46,527 bases of DNA from Oscillospiraceae bacterium (GCA_015065645.1 SVPW01000016.1:1-46527); one strand, 5' to 3'; counted from the first letter of the stretch, positions 18,074 to 31,856 are shown. A program made the numbers and translations. Notes: a model not told the origin generated them from the sequence alone.

Positions 18074-19030
18074 ATGTACAGAGTTGGAATTGATCTTGGA
18101 GGAACTAATATTGTTGCAGGCGTTGTTGATGATGATTACAAAATCATTGGCACAGGCAAATTAAAAACAAACGCATCCCGTCCTGCTGAGGAAATTGCTG
18201 ATGATATGGCAAAAACCGTATTTATGGCTGTTGAGGATGCAGGTCTCACTCTTGATGATATTGAGGTAATGGGTATCGGCTCTCCCGGTGCTATTGATCC
18301 TGTTAAGGGTGTTGTAACCTATGCAAATAATCTGCCTTTCAGCAATCTTCCCATCTGCGAAATGATGAAGGAGCGTGTAGGCAAGGATTTTTATGTTGAA
18401 AATGATGCCAATGCTGCGGCATACGGTGAATTTATTGCAGGTGCAGGAAGAGGTACTAAAAACTTTGTTGCAATAACCTTGGGCACCGGTGTTGGCGGTG
18501 GAGTTATTATTGACGGTAAAATTTATTCAGGCTCTAACTATGCAGGTGGTGAGCTTGGTCATACCGTTATCAGTATGAACGGCGAAATGTGTTCATGCGG
18601 CCGTCACGGTTGTTGGGAAGCTTACGCTTCTGCAACCGCACTTATCAATCAAACCGCACAGGCAATGCACCGTTATCCCGATAGCCTTATGTGGAAGCTT
18701 TGTGACGGAGATATTAAAAATATAAGCGGTATTACCGCATTTAACGCAATGCGTAATAATGACCCAATAGGTAAAATGGTAGTTGACCGTTACTGTGAAT
18801 ATATTGCAGTAGGTATTTCTAATATTATTAATATTTTCCAGCCTGATGTAATTTGTATCGGTGGAGGTATCTCTCGTGAGGGTGATACTCTTACAGATCC
18901 TATTAAGGCATTTGTTGCCGGTGAAAACTATGCACGTAGCGTTAAGCAAAAGGCAGTTATTAAAACAGCCGCTTTGGGTAACGATGCCGGTATTATCGGT
19001 GCCGCTTATCTTTGTGACCTTTATCGTTAA
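18074..19030 (+). CDS. glcK: ROK-family glucokinase
   Basis: Phosphorylates glucose (or a related hexose) with ATP in the cytoplasm. Its 318 residues carry the ROK hallmarks: N-terminal phosphate loop GIDLGGTNIVAGVVD (5-19), ENDANAAAYGE with the catalytic Asp, GLGTGVGGGVI-like TLGTGVGGGVIIDG, HTVISMNGE, and the zinc-binding CSCGRHGCWEAYAS. Position after hprK ties it to carbon control. It starts 33 bases after hprK, with GGAG upstream, and murB follows after 11 bases. Substrate is by family; another sugar is possible. Confidence 0.9.
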   Translation: MYRVGIDLGGTNIVAGVVDDDYKIIGTGKLKTNASRPAEEIADDMAKTVFMAVEDAGLTLDDIEVMGIGSPGAIDPVKGVVTYANNLPFSNLPICEMMKERVGKDFYVENDANAAAYGEFIAGAGRGTKNFVAITLGTGVGGGVIIDGKIYSGSNYAGGELGHTVISMNGEMCSCGRHGCWEAYASATALINQTAQAMHRYPDSLMWKLCDGDIKNISGITAFNAMRNNDPIGKMVVDRYCEYIAVGISNIINIFQPDVICIGGGISREGDTLTDPIKAFVAGENYARSVKQKAVIKTAALGNDAGIIGAAYLCDLYR

Positions 19031-19041
19031 GGAGCAATAAT

Positions 19042-19947
19042 ATGCAACTTGAAGCCTTTTTAAAGGTTGTTGAAAATAAAGGAATTTCATATAAACGTAA
19101 TGTGCCGATGAGCCTTCACACCAGCTTTAAAATCGGCGGTGATGCAGATGTGTTTATTACTGTTTCCAATGAGGAGGAGCTTAAACACATCACTATTGCG
19201 GCAAAGGAAAACGGCGTTCCGCTGTTTTGTATTGGTAAAGGTTCAAATCTTCTTGTTTCGGATAAGGGGATTGAGGGTGCCGTTGTTAGCCTTTTGGGAA
19301 TAAACAGTATTGAAATAAACGGTGAATATGTCAGCTGTGGTGCGGGTGCTTCACTTGCTTCCCTTTGTACAGCGGTTCGTGATGCTTCTCTTTCCGGTCT
19401 TGAATTTGCCTATGGTATACCCGGAAGCGTGGGCGGTGCAATATTTATGAATGCAGGTGCCTATGGGGGAGAAATGTCACAGGTAGCAGTTTCGGCACGC
19501 TGTATGGATGAAAACGGTGTCTTTTTTGAAATGCCGCTTGAGGATATGTGCTTAGGGTATAGAAGCAGTGCTTTTAAGAAAAACGGCTTTATAGTCACTA
19601 AGCTAACATTAAAGCTTGCATTTGGCGATAAATCACTTATTAATGCCAAAATGGAAGAACTAATTGGCCGCCGCCGTGATAAGCAACCACTTGAATACCC
19701 AAGTGCAGGAAGCACCTTTAAGCGTCCTCAAGGGTATTTTGCGGGCGCCCTTATTGAAAAAAACAAATTAAAGGGCGTATCTATAGGCGGTGCTCAGGTA
19801 AGCGAAAAACACGCAGGCTTTGTCATAAATAAAGGTGGTGCAACCTCAAATGATGTGCTTGCTTTAATTCAAAAGATAAAGCAAATCGTATTTGAAGCTG
19901 ATGGGGTTGAATTAGAACCGGAAGTGTTATTTATCGGAAGAAAATAA
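19042..19947 (+). CDS. murB: UDP-N-acetylenolpyruvoylglucosamine reductase
   Basis: MurB reduces UDP-GlcNAc-enolpyruvate to UDP-MurNAc with NADPH and FAD, a committed step of peptidoglycan precursor synthesis. The 301 residues have the FAD-binding segment GKGSNLLVSDKG (~67-78) and GSVGGAIFMNAGAYGGE (~129-145). The catalytic Ser lies in PSAGSTFKRP, and the C-terminal Glu in LEPEVLFIG. The short form lacking the E. coli extra loop (type II) fits Firmicutes. It sits 11 bases after glcK and 12 bases before rapZ. Confidence 0.96.
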   Translation: MQLEAFLKVVENKGISYKRNVPMSLHTSFKIGGDADVFITVSNEEELKHITIAAKENGVPLFCIGKGSNLLVSDKGIEGAVVSLLGINSIEINGEYVSCGAGASLASLCTAVRDASLSGLEFAYGIPGSVGGAIFMNAGAYGGEMSQVAVSARCMDENGVFFEMPLEDMCLGYRSSAFKKNGFIVTKLTLKLAFGDKSLINAKMEELIGRRRDKQPLEYPSAGSTFKRPQGYFAGALIEKNKLKGVSIGGAQVSEKHAGFVINKGGATSNDVLALIQKIKQIVFEADGVELEPEVLFIGRK

Positions 19948-19959
19948 AGGGGAAGTATT

Positions 19960-20820
19960 ATGAAACTTTTAATTGTTACCGGAATGTCAGGAGCAGGTAA
20001 ATCTCAGGCGGCAAATGCTTTGGAGGATATGGGTTATTATTGTGTTGATAATATTCCGCCAAGTATTATTCCGGCTTTTGTTGAGCTTTCTGCAAGAGGT
20101 GCCAACAGTGAGTTAAGTCGTCTTGCCATAGTTACTGATATCAGAGGCGGTGAAATGTTTTCTGAGCTTTCGGGTGTACTTGAAAATCTGCGTAAAAACC
20201 AAGCGTATTTTAAAATACTGTTTTTAGATGCTTCAAATGAGGTTTTAATTAACCGTTATAAGGAAAATCGCCGTAAGCATCCGCTTTGTGAGCAAAATGA
20301 TATTACCCTTACCGATGCTGTGAATAAAGAAAGGGAAATCCTTTCTCAAATTCGTTTTGAGGCGGATTATGTTGTTGATACCAGCCGTATCACAAGTGCA
20401 CAGCTAAAGGGTCAAATTTCTGATATTTTCTTTGGTAATATTAATAACGGTCTTAAAATTCAATGTAAATCCTTTGGCTTTAAATATGGGGCTGATAGTG
20501 AGGCCGATATGGTTTTTGATGTACGCTGTTTACCAAATCCTTTTTATGTTGATGATTTAAAGGATAAAACAGGTATTGATAAAGAGGTAAAGGATTATGT
20601 AATGAGCTTCCCTGAAAGCGTTGAGTTTCATAAGAGAATGATGAATTTCATTGAATACGCTATTCCGCTATACGCTAAAGAGGGTAAAAGCCAGCTTGTT
20701 ATTTCAATCGGTTGTACAGGCGGTAAGCACCGTTCTGTGCTGTTTGCCGAAATGCTTTATCGCTATTTAGAGCAGCAGGGTTATCGTGTAAGTTCATTAC
20801 ATCGTGATATTTACAAATAA
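19960..20820 (+). CDS. rapZ: RapZ/YvcJ-type nucleotide-binding protein
   Basis: A P-loop protein of 286 residues (YvcJ in Bacillus, RapZ in E. coli). It has the Walker A loop GMSGAGKSQ at 7-15, YCVDNIPPSIIPAF around 30, and a C-terminal domain ending in the conserved segment IGCTGGKHRSVLFAE. In E. coli this protein controls GlmS by guiding RNase E; in Firmicutes it binds nucleotides with a less clear role. The usual Firmicutes order is rapZ-yvcK-whiA; here whiA follows directly after 51 bases. Confidence 0.94.
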   Translation: MKLLIVTGMSGAGKSQAANALEDMGYYCVDNIPPSIIPAFVELSARGANSELSRLAIVTDIRGGEMFSELSGVLENLRKNQAYFKILFLDASNEVLINRYKENRRKHPLCEQNDITLTDAVNKEREILSQIRFEADYVVDTSRITSAQLKGQISDIFFGNINNGLKIQCKSFGFKYGADSEADMVFDVRCLPNPFYVDDLKDKTGIDKEVKDYVMSFPESVEFHKRMMNFIEYAIPLYAKEGKSQLVISIGCTGGKHRSVLFAEMLYRYLEQQGYRVSSLHRDIYK

Positions 20821-20871
20821 AACTAAAGACTCAATAGATTGAAATTGAGCCTTAAATAAACGGAGCTTTTT

Positions 20872-21765
20872 ATGTCATTTTGTACCGATATAAAAAATGA
20901 GCTTGCCGGGATACGACCGCCTAAACGTTGTAAGCTGCCGCTTGTCTACGGCTTTTTACTGTTCGGACGGTCGTTTTCTTATAAGCGCATTTGTATGCAA
21001 ACAAATAATAATGTAACTGCTGAGTATTATGCAAGACTTTTAAGTGAGGTTTACCGTGTAACGGGTGAAATTACCGTTGGAGGTGGGGCAAGACCTACAT
21101 ATAAGGTTGAAGTTCCAAGCAGTGCCGATAGATTGAAAATTCTTGCATCCCTTGATTTTGGTATGCACGAGGGTGCAATTAACCGTGAAATTATTACCGA
21201 TGCTCGTGATGAAGCCGCCTTTATCAGAGGGGCTTTTTTGGCAAGCGGAAATTTAAGTGATCCTGAAAAAAGTTATCGTGCGGATTTTTCCGTAAAGGAT
21301 GAAGCTCTTGCTTTGGAGCTTTTGGAATTGCTTTCAAATCATTATATTGAGGCAAAAATTTCAAAACGTGGCAATGGCTTTGTTGTGTATGTTGGTAAAA
21401 GTGAAATGCTTACAAACCTGCTCACTCTTTTAGGAGTGACCGAACGCAGCTTGGCTCTTATAGAAACCACTATTTTAAAAAGTGTTAAAAATAATATGAA
21501 CCGTGCAAGTAACTGTGATAATGCAAATATTTCAAAAACGGTTGAAGCATCTATTATTCAGCGTACAGCTATTGAGTATTTGGAACGCACGGGAAGACTT
21601 GAAACTTTAGATGCACCGCTTTATTCGGCTGCAGTTTTGCGGCGTGATAATCCTGAGCTTAGTTTAAGCCAGCTTTGTCGTGTGAGTCCTGAACCTATAA
21701 CCGTTTCGGGGCTTAATCATCGCCTTAAAAAAATTCTTGAAATATATAACGAATTAATCAAATAA
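20872..21765 (+). CDS. whiA: DNA-binding protein WhiA
   Basis: WhiA is a chromosome-binding protein linked to cell division and envelope control. The 297 residues show an N-terminal pair of degenerate homing-endonuclease (LAGLIDADG-like) repeats, with FIRGAFLASGNLSDPEK-type segments around 115-131. A C-terminal helix-turn-helix ends in ELSLSQLCRVSPEPITVSGLNHRLKKI. It sits between rapZ and dnaE with a CGGAG ribosome-binding site. Its usual partner yvcK (glmR) is not present. Confidence 0.95.
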   Translation: MSFCTDIKNELAGIRPPKRCKLPLVYGFLLFGRSFSYKRICMQTNNNVTAEYYARLLSEVYRVTGEITVGGGARPTYKVEVPSSADRLKILASLDFGMHEGAINREIITDARDEAAFIRGAFLASGNLSDPEKSYRADFSVKDEALALELLELLSNHYIEAKISKRGNGFVVYVGKSEMLTNLLTLLGVTERSLALIETTILKSVKNNMNRASNCDNANISKTVEASIIQRTAIEYLERTGRLETLDAPLYSAAVLRRDNPELSLSQLCRVSPEPITVSGLNHRLKKILEIYNELIK

Positions 21766-21785
21766 TTAAAAAGGGGGGGAGTTAT

Positions 21786-24700
21786 ATGGATTTTGCACAT
21801 CTTCATCTTCATACCGAATATAGCCTTCTTGACGGTTGTTGCAGAATATCAAACCTTTTGGATGCCGCTGTTAAAAGGGGACAAAAAAGTGTTGCAATAA
21901 CCGATCATGGTGTTATGTACGGTGCGGTTGAATTTTATAAAGTCGCAAAGCAAAAAGGTATACATCCGGTTATTGGATGTGAGGTTTATGTAGCTCCCAG
22001 AAGTCGCTTTGATAAACAAAAGGTTTTAGATGGTAATTACAGCCATTTGGTTTTGTTGTGTGAAAATAATGAGGGGTATCAAAACCTTATTAAAATGGTA
22101 TCTCTTTCTTTTACTGAAGGCTTTTATTCTAAGCCTCGTGTGGATCGTGAGCTTTTGGAAAAATACCATGGCGGTCTTATAGCGCTTTCGGCGTGTTTGG
22201 CAGGTGAGATACCTAAAGCACTGCTTAACGGTGATATTGAGACTGCGGAACAAACCGCACTTTGGTATAAAAATGTTTTTGGTGAAAATAATTATTTTTT
22301 AGAAATTCAAAACCACCGATTGCCTGAGCAACAGCGTATTAATCCGCTTATAAAAAGGCTCTCATCAAAGCTTAATATCGGGCTTGTTGCTACAAACGAT
22401 GTGCATTATATTGAGCCTGAGGATTACCTTATGCATAAGGTTTTGCTGTGTGTGCAAACGGGTACAAAAATAAATGAAGAAAATCCTATAGAATTTAAAA
22501 CAAATGAGTTTTATATGAAAACAGCCGAGGAAATGGCAGAACTTTTCCCTGATGTTCCTTCGGCTTTGGAAAACACCGTAAAAATTGCTGAGCGTTGTAA
22601 GGTTGAATTTGAGTTTGGTAATATAAAGCTTCCGTTTTTTGATACGGGCGGTGTAGACCATAATGAATATTTCCGTAAAAAATGCTATGATGGAGCAGTT
22701 CGTATTTACGGCGAAAATCTACCGCAGCAGGTTAAAGAAAGGCTTGATTATGAGCTTTCCGTTATAGGCAAAATGGGTTATACGGATTATTATCTCATAG
22801 TTTGGGATTTTGTAAATTATGCAAAACAAAACGGTATTCCGGTGGGTCCGGGGCGTGGTTCCGGTGCAGGAAGCCTTGCGGCATATTGTATAGGTATAAC
22901 AGGTATTGATCCGCTAAAATATAATTTGCTGTTTGAAAGATTTTTAAATCCCGAACGTGTTTCAATGCCTGACTTTGATATTGATTTTTGCTTTGTAAAC
23001 CGTCAAAAGGTTATTGATTATGTAACCGAAAAATACGGTAGCAATCATGTGGCACAAATTGTAACTTTCGGTACAATGGCGGCACGAGGAGCAATTCGTG
23101 ATGTGGGTAGGGCAATGGATATTCCATATAATATCTGTGATCGCACCGCAAAACTTATACCGCAGGCTATTGGTGTTACCATTGATTCTGCTCTTAATAC
23201 ATCAAAAGAGTTTAAAAATCTTTATGAAAGCGATACGCAAATTAAAGATCTTGTTGATATGGCACGCAAATTAGAGGGAATGCCAAGGCATGCTTCCACC
23301 CATGCGGCGGGAGTTGTTATTTCGGACAAGCCCGTAAGTGAATATGTTCCTCTTTCTGTTAATGATGAGGCTGTGGTAACACAGTATACGATGACACAGC
23401 TTGAGGAGCTTGGTCTTTTAAAGATGGATTTTTTGGGGCTTCGCAATCTTACCGTTATTGAAGATGCCCAAAAAGCTATTAGGCTTAAAGAACCGCAGTT
23501 TGATATAGAAAAAATATCTATGTCGGATGAAGAAACTTTTCGTATGATGGGTAAGGGGCTTACGGATGGCGTTTTTCAGTTTGAATCTGATGGAATGAAG
23601 AATGTACTTCGTCAATTCGGACCCGAAAGCCTTGAGGATCTTATAGCAATTATTTCTCTTTATCGTCCGGGACCAATGGATTCCATACCCAAATATATTC
23701 ATAACCGTCATCATCCTCAGGATGTAAGCTATGCAACACCGCTTTTAAAGCCTATTTTAGAGGTGACATACGGTTGTATAGTTTATCAAGAGCAGGTAAT
23801 GCAGGTTTTCAGAAGTCTTGCAGGTTATTCTTTTGGCAGGGCGGATGTTGTACGTCGTGCTATGGCAAAGAAAAAACATGCGGTAATGCAAAAGGAACGA
23901 AATGCCTTTATTCATGGTGAAACCGATGAAAACGGTAACATTTTATGTGAAGGCTGTATAAGACGTGGTGTGAGCGTTGAGGTTGCTGAAAAGATATTTG
24001 ATGAAATGTCGGCATTCAGCTCTTATGCTTTCAATAAATCTCATGCCGCAGCCTATGCACTTGTTTCTTACCGTACTGCATATTTAAAATGTCATTATCC
24101 TGCCGAATATTTTGCGGCTTTGCTTACAAGCGTGCTTGATAATGCCAATAAGGTTTCCCTTTACACCGCAGAATGTAAGCGTATGAATATTGCGGTTTTA
24201 CCGCCAAGCGTTAATGAAAGCGGTGAGAATTTCACGGCTGTTTCGGGTGGAATTCGTTATGGGCTTTTGGGTATTAGAAATATTGGCAGAAATTTAATTG
24301 AAAAAATAATTTCTGAGCGTGTTTTATCCGGGGCATTTTCCGATATTTATGATTTTTGTTTAAGAAATTGCGGCAGAGAGCTTAATCGCCGTGCACTTGA
24401 AAGCCTTATTAAAAGCGGCGCAATGGATAATCTTGCCGCTAATCGCCGTCAGATGATTTATCATATTGATAAAATAATGAATGCCGCCGAAAATGAAAGC
24501 AGATTGATTTCTAACGGTCAGCTTGATATTTTTGGGAGTATGGGGGAAAGGTCTGCGCCTATACTTGAAAGTATGCCCGAAATGCCGTATGCCCAGCTTT
24601 TAGCTTTTGAAAAGGAAGCAACAGGGCTTTATCTTTCAGGTCATCCAATGGATGAATATGTATCACTTTACCGTAATTCGGGAATAACTAAGTGTATAGA

Positions 24701-25229
24701 TATTAATACTAAAAAGCTGTTAGATGGTAGGCGTGTTGTGGTTGCAGGTGTTTTATCTGCTGTGAATGTCCGTCAGCTGAAAAACAAAAATATTATGGTT
24801 TCAACCTCTGTAAGTGATATTTCGGGTGAGGTTGGTGTGATAATTTTTGCAGATGCCTATTCTCGTTTCCGCCCATTGCTTTTTGATGGAAATATCGTTT
24901 TAATAACAGGCAAAATTTCTGAGCGTGAGGAAACTGAATCAGAGATAATTTGTGAAAAAATAGAGGAAATTACAAATGTTCCCACATCAAATCCTAAAAA
25001 AATTCAGCCCGGTCTTTATATTCGTGTTCCTTCAATTTCATCAGATGAATTTGAAAAGGTTAAGGGATGTCTTAAAAAATATCATGGCAGCACCGGCGTA
25101 ACACTTATAAGCCTTGACACAAATAAGCGTTTTTCTGCTCCTGATTCTTTAAAATGCAATCCTTGTGATGAGCTTTTATTGGATTTAGGTTTGATTTTGG
25201 GTGAAGAAAATGTTAAATTTGTAAAATGA
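21786..25229 (+). CDS. dnaE: DNA polymerase III alpha subunit, DnaE type
   Basis: A replicative or accessory C-family polymerase of 1147 residues. In order: PHP domain starting HLHLHTEYSLLDG (5-17); polymerase palm with GPGRGSGAGSLAAYCIG and the catalytic aspartates in PDFDIDFCF; the region YQEQVMQVFRSLAGYSFGRAD; helix-hairpin-helix; and a C-terminal OB-fold (RRVVVAGVLSAVN..., ~975 onward). It has no N-terminal 3'-5' exonuclease, so it is not PolC. A long GGGGGGAG ribosome-binding site precedes the ATG. pfkA follows, an arrangement common in Clostridia. Confidence 0.96.
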   Translation: MDFAHLHLHTEYSLLDGCCRISNLLDAAVKRGQKSVAITDHGVMYGAVEFYKVAKQKGIHPVIGCEVYVAPRSRFDKQKVLDGNYSHLVLLCENNEGYQNLIKMVSLSFTEGFYSKPRVDRELLEKYHGGLIALSACLAGEIPKALLNGDIETAEQTALWYKNVFGENNYFLEIQNHRLPEQQRINPLIKRLSSKLNIGLVATNDVHYIEPEDYLMHKVLLCVQTGTKINEENPIEFKTNEFYMKTAEEMAELFPDVPSALENTVKIAERCKVEFEFGNIKLPFFDTGGVDHNEYFRKKCYDGAVRIYGENLPQQVKERLDYELSVIGKMGYTDYYLIVWDFVNYAKQNGIPVGPGRGSGAGSLAAYCIGITGIDPLKYNLLFERFLNPERVSMPDFDIDFCFVNRQKVIDYVTEKYGSNHVAQIVTFGTMAARGAIRDVGRAMDIPYNICDRTAKLIPQAIGVTIDSALNTSKEFKNLYESDTQIKDLVDMARKLEGMPRHASTHAAGVVISDKPVSEYVPLSVNDEAVVTQYTMTQLEELGLLKMDFLGLRNLTVIEDAQKAIRLKEPQFDIEKISMSDEETFRMMGKGLTDGVFQFESDGMKNVLRQFGPESLEDLIAIISLYRPGPMDSIPKYIHNRHHPQDVSYATPLLKPILEVTYGCIVYQEQVMQVFRSLAGYSFGRADVVRRAMAKKKHAVMQKERNAFIHGETDENGNILCEGCIRRGVSVEVAEKIFDEMSAFSSYAFNKSHAAAYALVSYRTAYLKCHYPAEYFAALLTSVLDNANKVSLYTAECKRMNIAVLPPSVNESGENFTAVSGGIRYGLLGIRNIGRNLIEKIISERVLSGAFSDIYDFCLRNCGRELNRRALESLIKSGAMDNLAANRRQMIYHIDKIMNAAENESRLISNGQLDIFGSMGERSAPILESMPEMPYAQLLAFEKEATGLYLSGHPMDEYVSLYRNSGITKCIDINTKKLLDGRRVVVAGVLSAVNVRQLKNKNIMVSTSVSDISGEVGVIIFADAYSRFRPLLFDGNIVLITGKISEREETESEIICEKIEEITNVPTSNPKKIQPGLYIRVPSISSDEFEKVKGCLKKYHGSTGVTLISLDTNKRFSAPDSLKCNPCDELLLDLGLILGEENVKFVK

Positions 25230-25272
25230 GATATAAAAAATCGGTTTTTGGAAAAATTTTGTCAAATTAATA

Positions 25273-25301
25273 TTGCAAAATCGTTAATAATATTATATAA
25301 T
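25273..25301 (+). promoter_or_regulatory. Sigma-A promoter for pfkA
   Basis: TTGCAA (25273-25278) and TATAAT (25296-25301), 17-base spacer, in the 111-base dnaE-pfkA gap. Confidence 0.7.
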
Positions 25302-25310
25302 GATTTTTGA

Positions 25311-26300
<990 letters not shown>

Positions 26301-26320
26301 TGGTTACTTTATTGCATTTT

Positions 26321-26367
26321 AAGCGGGACAGTACCCTGAAAAAAACAGGGCGTTGTCCCGCTTTTTA
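26321..26367 (+). terminator. Intrinsic terminator after pfkA
   Basis: An outer 10-bp stem (26321-26330 with 26354-26363) encloses an inner CCCTG/CAGGG stem and is followed by a T run. Confidence 0.9.
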
Positions 26368-26395
26368 TTACTTTTTAAATAATGGAAAAATATGC

Positions 26396-26424
26396 TTGAC
26401 ACAAGGCTGTGTGCAATATATTAT
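26396..26424 (+). promoter_or_regulatory. Sigma-A promoter for the beta-galactosidase gene
   Basis: TTGACA (26396-26401) and TATTAT (26419-26424) with a 17-base spacer; GH2 start at 26459. No clear operator palindrome or cre site was recognised around it. Confidence 0.75.
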
Positions 26425-26437
26425 AAAGAAAAGCTAA

Positions 26438-29296
<2,859 letters not shown>

Positions 29297-29316
29297 GGAA
29301 ATTATTGTAAAAACGG

Positions 29317-29345
29317 TTGAAAAAAGTTAAGTTCAGAGGTATAAT
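29317..29345 (+). promoter_or_regulatory. Sigma-A promoter for the alpha-galactosidase gene
   Basis: TTGAAA (29317-29322) and TATAAT (29340-29345), 17-base spacer, immediately after the GH2 stop. Confidence 0.75.
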
Positions 29346-29406
29346 GCTATTATATGTAATTTTATGTTAATTTCTTCTATTTATCAGAAAGGCGGTAAAT
29401 AAAAAA

Positions 29407-31569
29407 ATGCCAATTTCATTTGATGTTGAAAAAAGTATTTTTTCTATTGAAACCCAAAATACAAAATATTGTTTTCAAATAGTATTTGGTAAATTTCCCG
29501 TGCATCTTTATTATGGTGCTAAAAATGATGCTGAAATAGAAGGCTATAAGCCTGAAATGTATTCGTTTTCTCCGTTTTATGCAGAACACGGCTTTGAATA
29601 TTTTCCGGATACCTGTATGGCAGAATATACAGGTTTTGATGACGGTGATTTTCGCACCTGTTCTTTAAAGGTAAAAAATGCTAATGGGGACTGTGCAACC
29701 GTATTAAAGTATAAAGAGCATCGTATTTTCAATGGTAGATTGGAGCTTCCCGGTCTTCCTTTTGCCGATGTTGATAAAGACTGTGAAACCTTGGAAATGA
29801 CATTGTGTGATGATGTTACAGGTCTTATTGTAAAGGTTTATTACACCGTATTTGTAAATGAGGATATTATTTCCCGCTATGTAAGCATTACAAATGGCGG
29901 TGAGTATACCGTTACAATAGAAAAGTGTATGAGCCTTTTACTTGATATAGAGGGTAAGAACTTTGATATGATAAGCCTTTACGGAAAGCATAACCGTGAG
30001 CGCAATTATCAAAGAAATCCACTTTTTGTTGGAAATCAAAGTATTTTTAGCCGCCGTGGTGCTTCAAGCCATCAGTTTAACCCCTTTATTGCGGTTTGTG
30101 AAAAAAATGCTGATCAGCGTTCAGGCGTGGTTTACGGATTTAACTTTGTTTACAGCGGTAATTTCCTTGATGAGGTTGAGGTTGATCAAACAGGTCACAC
30201 CCGTGTTCAGATAGGTCTTGGTAGTGATAACTTCAGTTGGCTATTGGAAAAAGGGGAAACCTTTGTATCTCCTGAGGCTGTTATGACCTTCTCAAACTCA
30301 GGCTTTGATACTATGACTCATAATTTCCATAACTTTACTCGTCGTCATATATTGCCACCTGAGCCGTTTAAAAAGCGTCCTGTTGTGCTTAATACCTGGG
30401 AAGCATGTTATTTTGATATAGATGAAAAAGAGATGCTTCGCTTTGCCGAAAGTGCAAAGGAATGCGGTATTGATATGCTTGTTATGGATGACGGCTGGTT
30501 TGGTGAGCGTAATGACGATAAAGCAGGTCTTGGGGATTGGTTTGAAAACCGTAATAAGTTTAAAGATGGATTAAAGGCTTTTGTGGATAAGGTAAAGAAC
30601 TATGGAATTAAATTTGGTATTTGGGTAGAGCCTGAGATGGTTAATCCTGATTCTGATCTTTTCCGTGCTCATCCCGATTGGTGTATTCAATGCCGAAACA
30701 GGGAAATGATGGAATCTCGTTTTCAATTAGTTCTTGATATGGGCAATCCACAGGTTATAGAGTATCTAAAGGATATATTTTCAAAAACCTTTGATGGCGT
30801 TTCGATAGACTATTTTAAGTGGGATATGAACAGACATCTTTCTCAGGTTGGTTCAAGCTATTTACCGCCGGAGCGTCAGGGAGAAGCGGCATACCGCCAT
30901 ATTTTAGGTGTTTATGAATTATTCCGTTGGTTTAGAGAGAAATATCCTAATGCCATGATAGAAAACTGTTCAGGTGGCGGCGGAAGATATGACCTTGGTA
31001 TGATGAAATACAGCACTATGATATGGACAAGTGATAACACAAATCCTTATGCTCGTATTCAGCTTCAGTATTCTTCAATGCTTGCCTATCCGGCGGCAAC
31101 TATGAGCTGCCATGTATCAAATCATAGACTTTGCTCTGATCCTAAGACGTTTAATTACCGTTATCACACTGCTTTGGGCGGTGCTTTAGGATATGAAATG
31201 CATTTGCCTAATGCCGAACAGGCAATTCGTGATGGTGTTAAGGAACAAATTGTAAATTATCGCAAATATGAGGATTTGATCTTAAAAGGCGATTATTATG
31301 CTGTACTTAACCCGTTTGTAACTAATTACAGTGCATATTATTATACAAATGAGGATAAGAGCAGAATATTGCTTTCTTATTTGCAGTATAGACCAGAAGA
31401 GGCGTGTGAGGTTGTAATTCCTGTACTTGAGGCTTGTGAGGACGCTGTTTATCTTGATGAAATAAGCGGTAAAACCTTTACAGGTAAGGAACTTATAAGA
31501 GGTATAAGCGTTATTTCTGAAAACAGCGAATGTAATTCTCAAATGTGGTACTTAATAAAACAAAAATAA
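29407..31569 (+). CDS. Glycoside hydrolase family 36 alpha-galactosidase
   Basis: A 720-residue cytoplasmic enzyme expected to remove alpha-1,6-galactose from melibiose, raffinose-type or galactomannan oligosaccharides. An N-terminal beta-supersandwich (~1-320) precedes the TIM barrel, which begins NTWEACYFDID (~336). The GH36 nucleophile is D473 in YFKWDMNRHL, and the acid/base is D543 in WTSDNTNPYARI; CSGGGGRYDLGM binds substrate. A C-terminal beta domain follows. The spacing between AAAGGCGG and the ATG is a little long. It follows GH2 by 110 bases with its own promoter; no sugar transporter gene lies nearby. Confidence 0.94.
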   Translation: MPISFDVEKSIFSIETQNTKYCFQIVFGKFPVHLYYGAKNDAEIEGYKPEMYSFSPFYAEHGFEYFPDTCMAEYTGFDDGDFRTCSLKVKNANGDCATVLKYKEHRIFNGRLELPGLPFADVDKDCETLEMTLCDDVTGLIVKVYYTVFVNEDIISRYVSITNGGEYTVTIEKCMSLLLDIEGKNFDMISLYGKHNRERNYQRNPLFVGNQSIFSRRGASSHQFNPFIAVCEKNADQRSGVVYGFNFVYSGNFLDEVEVDQTGHTRVQIGLGSDNFSWLLEKGETFVSPEAVMTFSNSGFDTMTHNFHNFTRRHILPPEPFKKRPVVLNTWEACYFDIDEKEMLRFAESAKECGIDMLVMDDGWFGERNDDKAGLGDWFENRNKFKDGLKAFVDKVKNYGIKFGIWVEPEMVNPDSDLFRAHPDWCIQCRNREMMESRFQLVLDMGNPQVIEYLKDIFSKTFDGVSIDYFKWDMNRHLSQVGSSYLPPERQGEAAYRHILGVYELFRWFREKYPNAMIENCSGGGGRYDLGMMKYSTMIWTSDNTNPYARIQLQYSSMLAYPAATMSCHVSNHRLCSDPKTFNYRYHTALGGALGYEMHLPNAEQAIRDGVKEQIVNYRKYEDLILKGDYYAVLNPFVTNYSAYYYTNEDKSRILLSYLQYRPEEACEVVIPVLEACEDAVYLDEISGKTFTGKELIRGISVISENSECNSQMWYLIKQK

Positions 31570-31583
31570 ACTAAAAATAAAAA

Positions 31584-31806
31584 TGAGAGTGTCGACAAAG
31601 TCTACACTCTCTTGGACGGGGATGCCGTTCGCAAAAAATTAAAAATTTTTTGACTGCACTCTATCCCCGCCAATACCACCCCTGTGCCCTTGAAAATCCG
31701 CATTATAAGCGGATTTTCGCTTATAATGTGTTTTTTCACCGCACCTGTCGCTGAAAAAACAAAAATGCGGCTACAAGCCGCATAAAAAATAAAATTTAGG
31801 TTTTTC
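31584..31806 (+). repeat. 222-bp dispersed intergenic repeat, copy 2
   Basis: Same orientation as copy 1 and nearly identical along its length. It again lies after a plus-strand gene and before a convergent minus-strand gene. In this copy the sequence continues with CGACAGG (31806-31812), which pairs with the internal CCTGTCG and closes an extra stem around the ATGCGGCT hairpin; copy 1 lacks this end. One helix differs by G-U versus A-U changes only, so pairing is kept. Confidence 0.9.
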
Positions 31807-31815
31807 GACAGGCTG

Positions 31816-31854
31816 AAATGTGTTGCCTTAAAAAGGGCAACACATTTTTTTATA
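31816..31854 (+). terminator. Intrinsic terminator after repeat copy 2
   Basis: A 12-bp stem (31816-31827 with 31836-31847) followed by a T run on the plus strand. It would end an alpha-galactosidase transcript that reads through the repeat. Confidence 0.8.
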
Positions 31855-31856
31855 TC

